Shown: piece by piece, positions 7,050 through 8,149 of the stretch
Position numbering within the stretch: the stretch's first letter is position 1
How the letters are laid out: each line of letters opens with the position of its first letter
From: Betaproteobacteria bacterium
GTDB taxonomy: Bacteria > Pseudomonadota > Gammaproteobacteria > Burkholderiales > Burkholderiaceae
Reading direction: 5' to 3'
Length of the DNA stretch: 8,149 nt
Assembly: GCA_018969885.1 (NCBI GenBank)
Contig: JAGWXN010000149.1
Coordinates: 1-8,149 of the forward strand
Translations under genes and position numbers: made by a program
Notes under the pieces: generated by a model
Database searches by the model: none
What the model was told of the DNA's origin: nothing
What the model saw: only the letters and a program-made list of their open reading frames with translations

Positions 7050-7748
7050 ATGTCGCAAATCATTGCCACCCTCTGCGCGGGGGCTTCCCAGGGACTCGTC
7101 ACCGGCATCGCAGATCGGCTGCGAGACGAACTCGGCGTTCAAACCGCCGGCCGCTTCGGCGCGGTCGGTGCGATGAAAGAGGCATTTCTTGCCGGCGATG
7201 CCTGTGACCTGATGATTCTCACAGACGCAATGATTCGCGCAATGGTGGCCGAGGGCCAGTTGCGCGCAGAAGGCGTCACGCCGCTTGGAACCGTGCGCAC
7301 TGGCGTGTCGGTTCCCGCGGGCCAGCCGTTACCCGACGTCAGCACCACCCAGGCACTGGCGGCTACGCTGGGTCGGGCATCGAGCCTCTGGATTCCGGAC
7401 ACCGTTCGCTCAACGGCGGGCATTCATGTTCGTAAAGTGCTGGAGGCGCTGGGTCTGGCTCAGGTCATGCAGTCGCGGCTGCGAGAGTTTCCCAATGGCG
7501 CAACGGCCATGCGTGCAATGGCCGAGTCGGGCGACGCCGGGGCCATCGGCTGCACGCAGATCTCGGAGATCCTGTTCACTGCGGGCGTGACCCTGGTCGC
7601 ACCCCTTCCCAACCAGTTTGAGCTGGGCACGGTGTATACCGCAGCGGTGTGCGCGCGCGCAGCGCAGCCGGTGATTGCAGAGCGGGTCATTGCGTTACTC
7701 GCCGCCGAGTCGAGTGCCGCGCTTCGGTCGCGCTGCGGTTTCGAGTAA
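7050..7748 (+). CDS. ModA-like substrate-binding-fold protein without a signal peptide
   Basis: A 232-residue protein with features of the molybdate-binding (ModA-like, type-2 periplasmic binding protein) fold: ATLCAGASQGLVTGIADRL at 6-24 corresponds to the start of mature ModA (AAASL-like segment), GDACDLMILTDAMI at 49-62, STAGIHVRKVLEALGL at 121-136, and GDAGAIGCTQISEIL then PLPNQFELGTVYTAAV at 161-175 and 185-200. No signal peptide or membrane segment precedes the fold: the first strand begins at residue 4. The protein is therefore predicted to be cytoplasmic. The ATG at 7050 comes 2 nt after the Bug stop with only a weak AAGG 10 nt upstream, consistent with translational coupling. No modB or modC gene is present. 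Substrate and role are unknown; a cytosolic ligand-sensing or carrier role paired with the Bug receptor is a guess. Confidence 0.82.
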   Translation: MSQIIATLCAGASQGLVTGIADRLRDELGVQTAGRFGAVGAMKEAFLAGDACDLMILTDAMIRAMVAEGQLRAEGVTPLGTVRTGVSVPAGQPLPDVSTTQALAATLGRASSLWIPDTVRSTAGIHVRKVLEALGLAQVMQSRLREFPNGATAMRAMAESGDAGAIGCTQISEILFTAGVTLVAPLPNQFELGTVYTAAVCARAAQPVIAERVIALLAAESSAALRSRCGFE

Positions 7749-7812
7749 GGGCACAGGTTGAAGGCTGAGGCGAGCGCTGCCTAATTTCCGGGCGGCCCGC
7801 CCCCCTGCCCAA
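7749..7812. other. Convergent intergenic spacer, no convincing terminator
   Basis: Only a 5-bp GGGCG/CGCCC hairpin with a 3-nt loop (7790-7802) is visible, without a T-tract on either strand. It might slow transcription from either side but does not meet the form of an intrinsic terminator. Confidence 0.3.
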
Positions 7813-8049
7813 TCACCGGTCAGGTCGCGCCAACTCGTTCTTCGCCGCGCTATAACTCGATACGCAGAACGGCACGAAATAATTGAGCGCGATGTTCACG
7901 AACGAGATCTCTGTGCCACTCCAGAGCGCTGGGCCCTGGTTGATTAGATTGAGAATCGAGCTCACCACCAGCGCGATTCAGATCGCATTGTGTCGGATTG
8001 AAGGCGAATTCGCCAATCGAAAAAGCGTCTTCAAGCAGGGAGCCGACAT
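7813..8049 (-). pseudogene. nrtS: NrtS-like small nitrate/nitrite transport membrane protein, interrupted by TGA at codon 24
   Basis: From the ATG at 8049 the frame reads MSAPCLKTLFRLANSPSIRH, then Asn-Ala-Ile, then a TGA (7980-7978), and continues for 54 more codons to TGA at 7813. The downstream part contains IALVVSSILNLINQGPALW (25-43) and VNIALNYFVPFCVSSYSAAK (51-70): two hydrophobic segments with the LINQG and VPFCVSSY motifs I associate with NrtS-type proteins. Length (78 codons) also fits that small family. A single C-to-T change from CGA (Arg, suitable at this spot before the first membrane segment) would explain the stop. There is no clear internal restart: GTG codons at 28-29 lack a ribosome site. 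It is convergent with the ModA-like gene, in DNA of about 50% GC. Alternatives are a sequencing error or a non-functional relic. Family assignment rests on recalled motifs. Confidence 0.65.
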
Positions 8050-8149
8050 GTATGACTCACGAATTGACAAGCGCCAATACTCCGTCGAGTGCGCTGCACA
8101 TATGATGAGGCCGCTCGCCAATCGTCTCGAACGGAAGCCCCTGCCGGTT

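Noticed and set aside
7769..7785. Possible terminator (AGGC/GCCT stem followed by AATTT) after the ModA-like gene.
   Set aside because: The stem is only 4 bp with a 7-nt loop, and the T-tract is too short to call.
8003..8014. Perfect 12-bp palindrome GGCGAATTCGCC as a possible protein-binding site.
   Set aside because: It lies inside the NrtS-like coding frame (Leu-Ala-Asn-Ser-Pro) with no promoter nearby, so chance is the simpler explanation.
8010..8124. Direct repeat TCGCCAATCG at 8010-8019 and 8115-8124.
   Set aside because: Only 10 bp, two copies, one inside a coding frame, and no mobile-element gene or flanking inverted repeats to support an attachment or insertion site.

Overview
The window looks like a chromosomal segment of a high-GC betaproteobacterium, most likely Burkholderiales and perhaps Alcaligenaceae-like. 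The reasons are about 65-70% GC in the coding parts, a Bug/TctC-type periplasmic binding protein beside an Asp/Glu/hydantoin racemase-family gene, and a catabolic acyl-CoA cluster of a kind common in that order. Taxon and functions are inferred from sequence motifs only; no database search was possible.

Left half (1-4401, minus strand): a probable three-gene operon, transcribed leftwards. It encodes a feruloyl-CoA synthase-like AMP-forming ligase (TTG start at 4401), a crotonase-fold enoyl-CoA hydratase (31 nt downstream) and an acyl-CoA dehydrogenase of the DmdC-like long family (18 nt further on), which runs off the left edge. Together they would activate an aryl-propenoic (ferulate or p-coumarate type) or similar carboxylic acid and process its side chain as a CoA thioester. 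The crotonase keeps both glutamates of a true hydratase, so a beta-oxidative route is more likely than the one-step hydratase/lyase (Ech) route to vanillin.

Centre (4402-5242): a short divergent control region and a TetR-family regulator on the plus strand. The region holds two clear CCATACA/TGTATGG inverted repeats. One overlaps the predicted -35 box of the ligase promoter and the other sits on its start site. This is a near-complete picture of a self-contained repressor-operator switch. The regulator's 3' end overlaps the next, convergent gene by 98 bp.

Right-centre (5145-7748): a racemase-superfamily protein (minus strand) that lacks both catalytic cysteine positions. Across a 118-bp divergent promoter region lies a plus-strand pair: a secreted Bug-type solute receptor and, 2 nt after its stop, a ModA-like binding-protein fold without a signal peptide. 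No transporter membrane genes are present.

Right end (7749-8149): GC falls to about 50%. A small minus-strand gene, not reported by a standard ORF scan, can be read here. It resembles the NrtS family of small nitrate/nitrite transport membrane proteins and is interrupted by one in-frame TGA at codon 24. I see nothing convincing in the last 100 bp, and no tRNA, rRNA, CRISPR array or insertion sequence anywhere.
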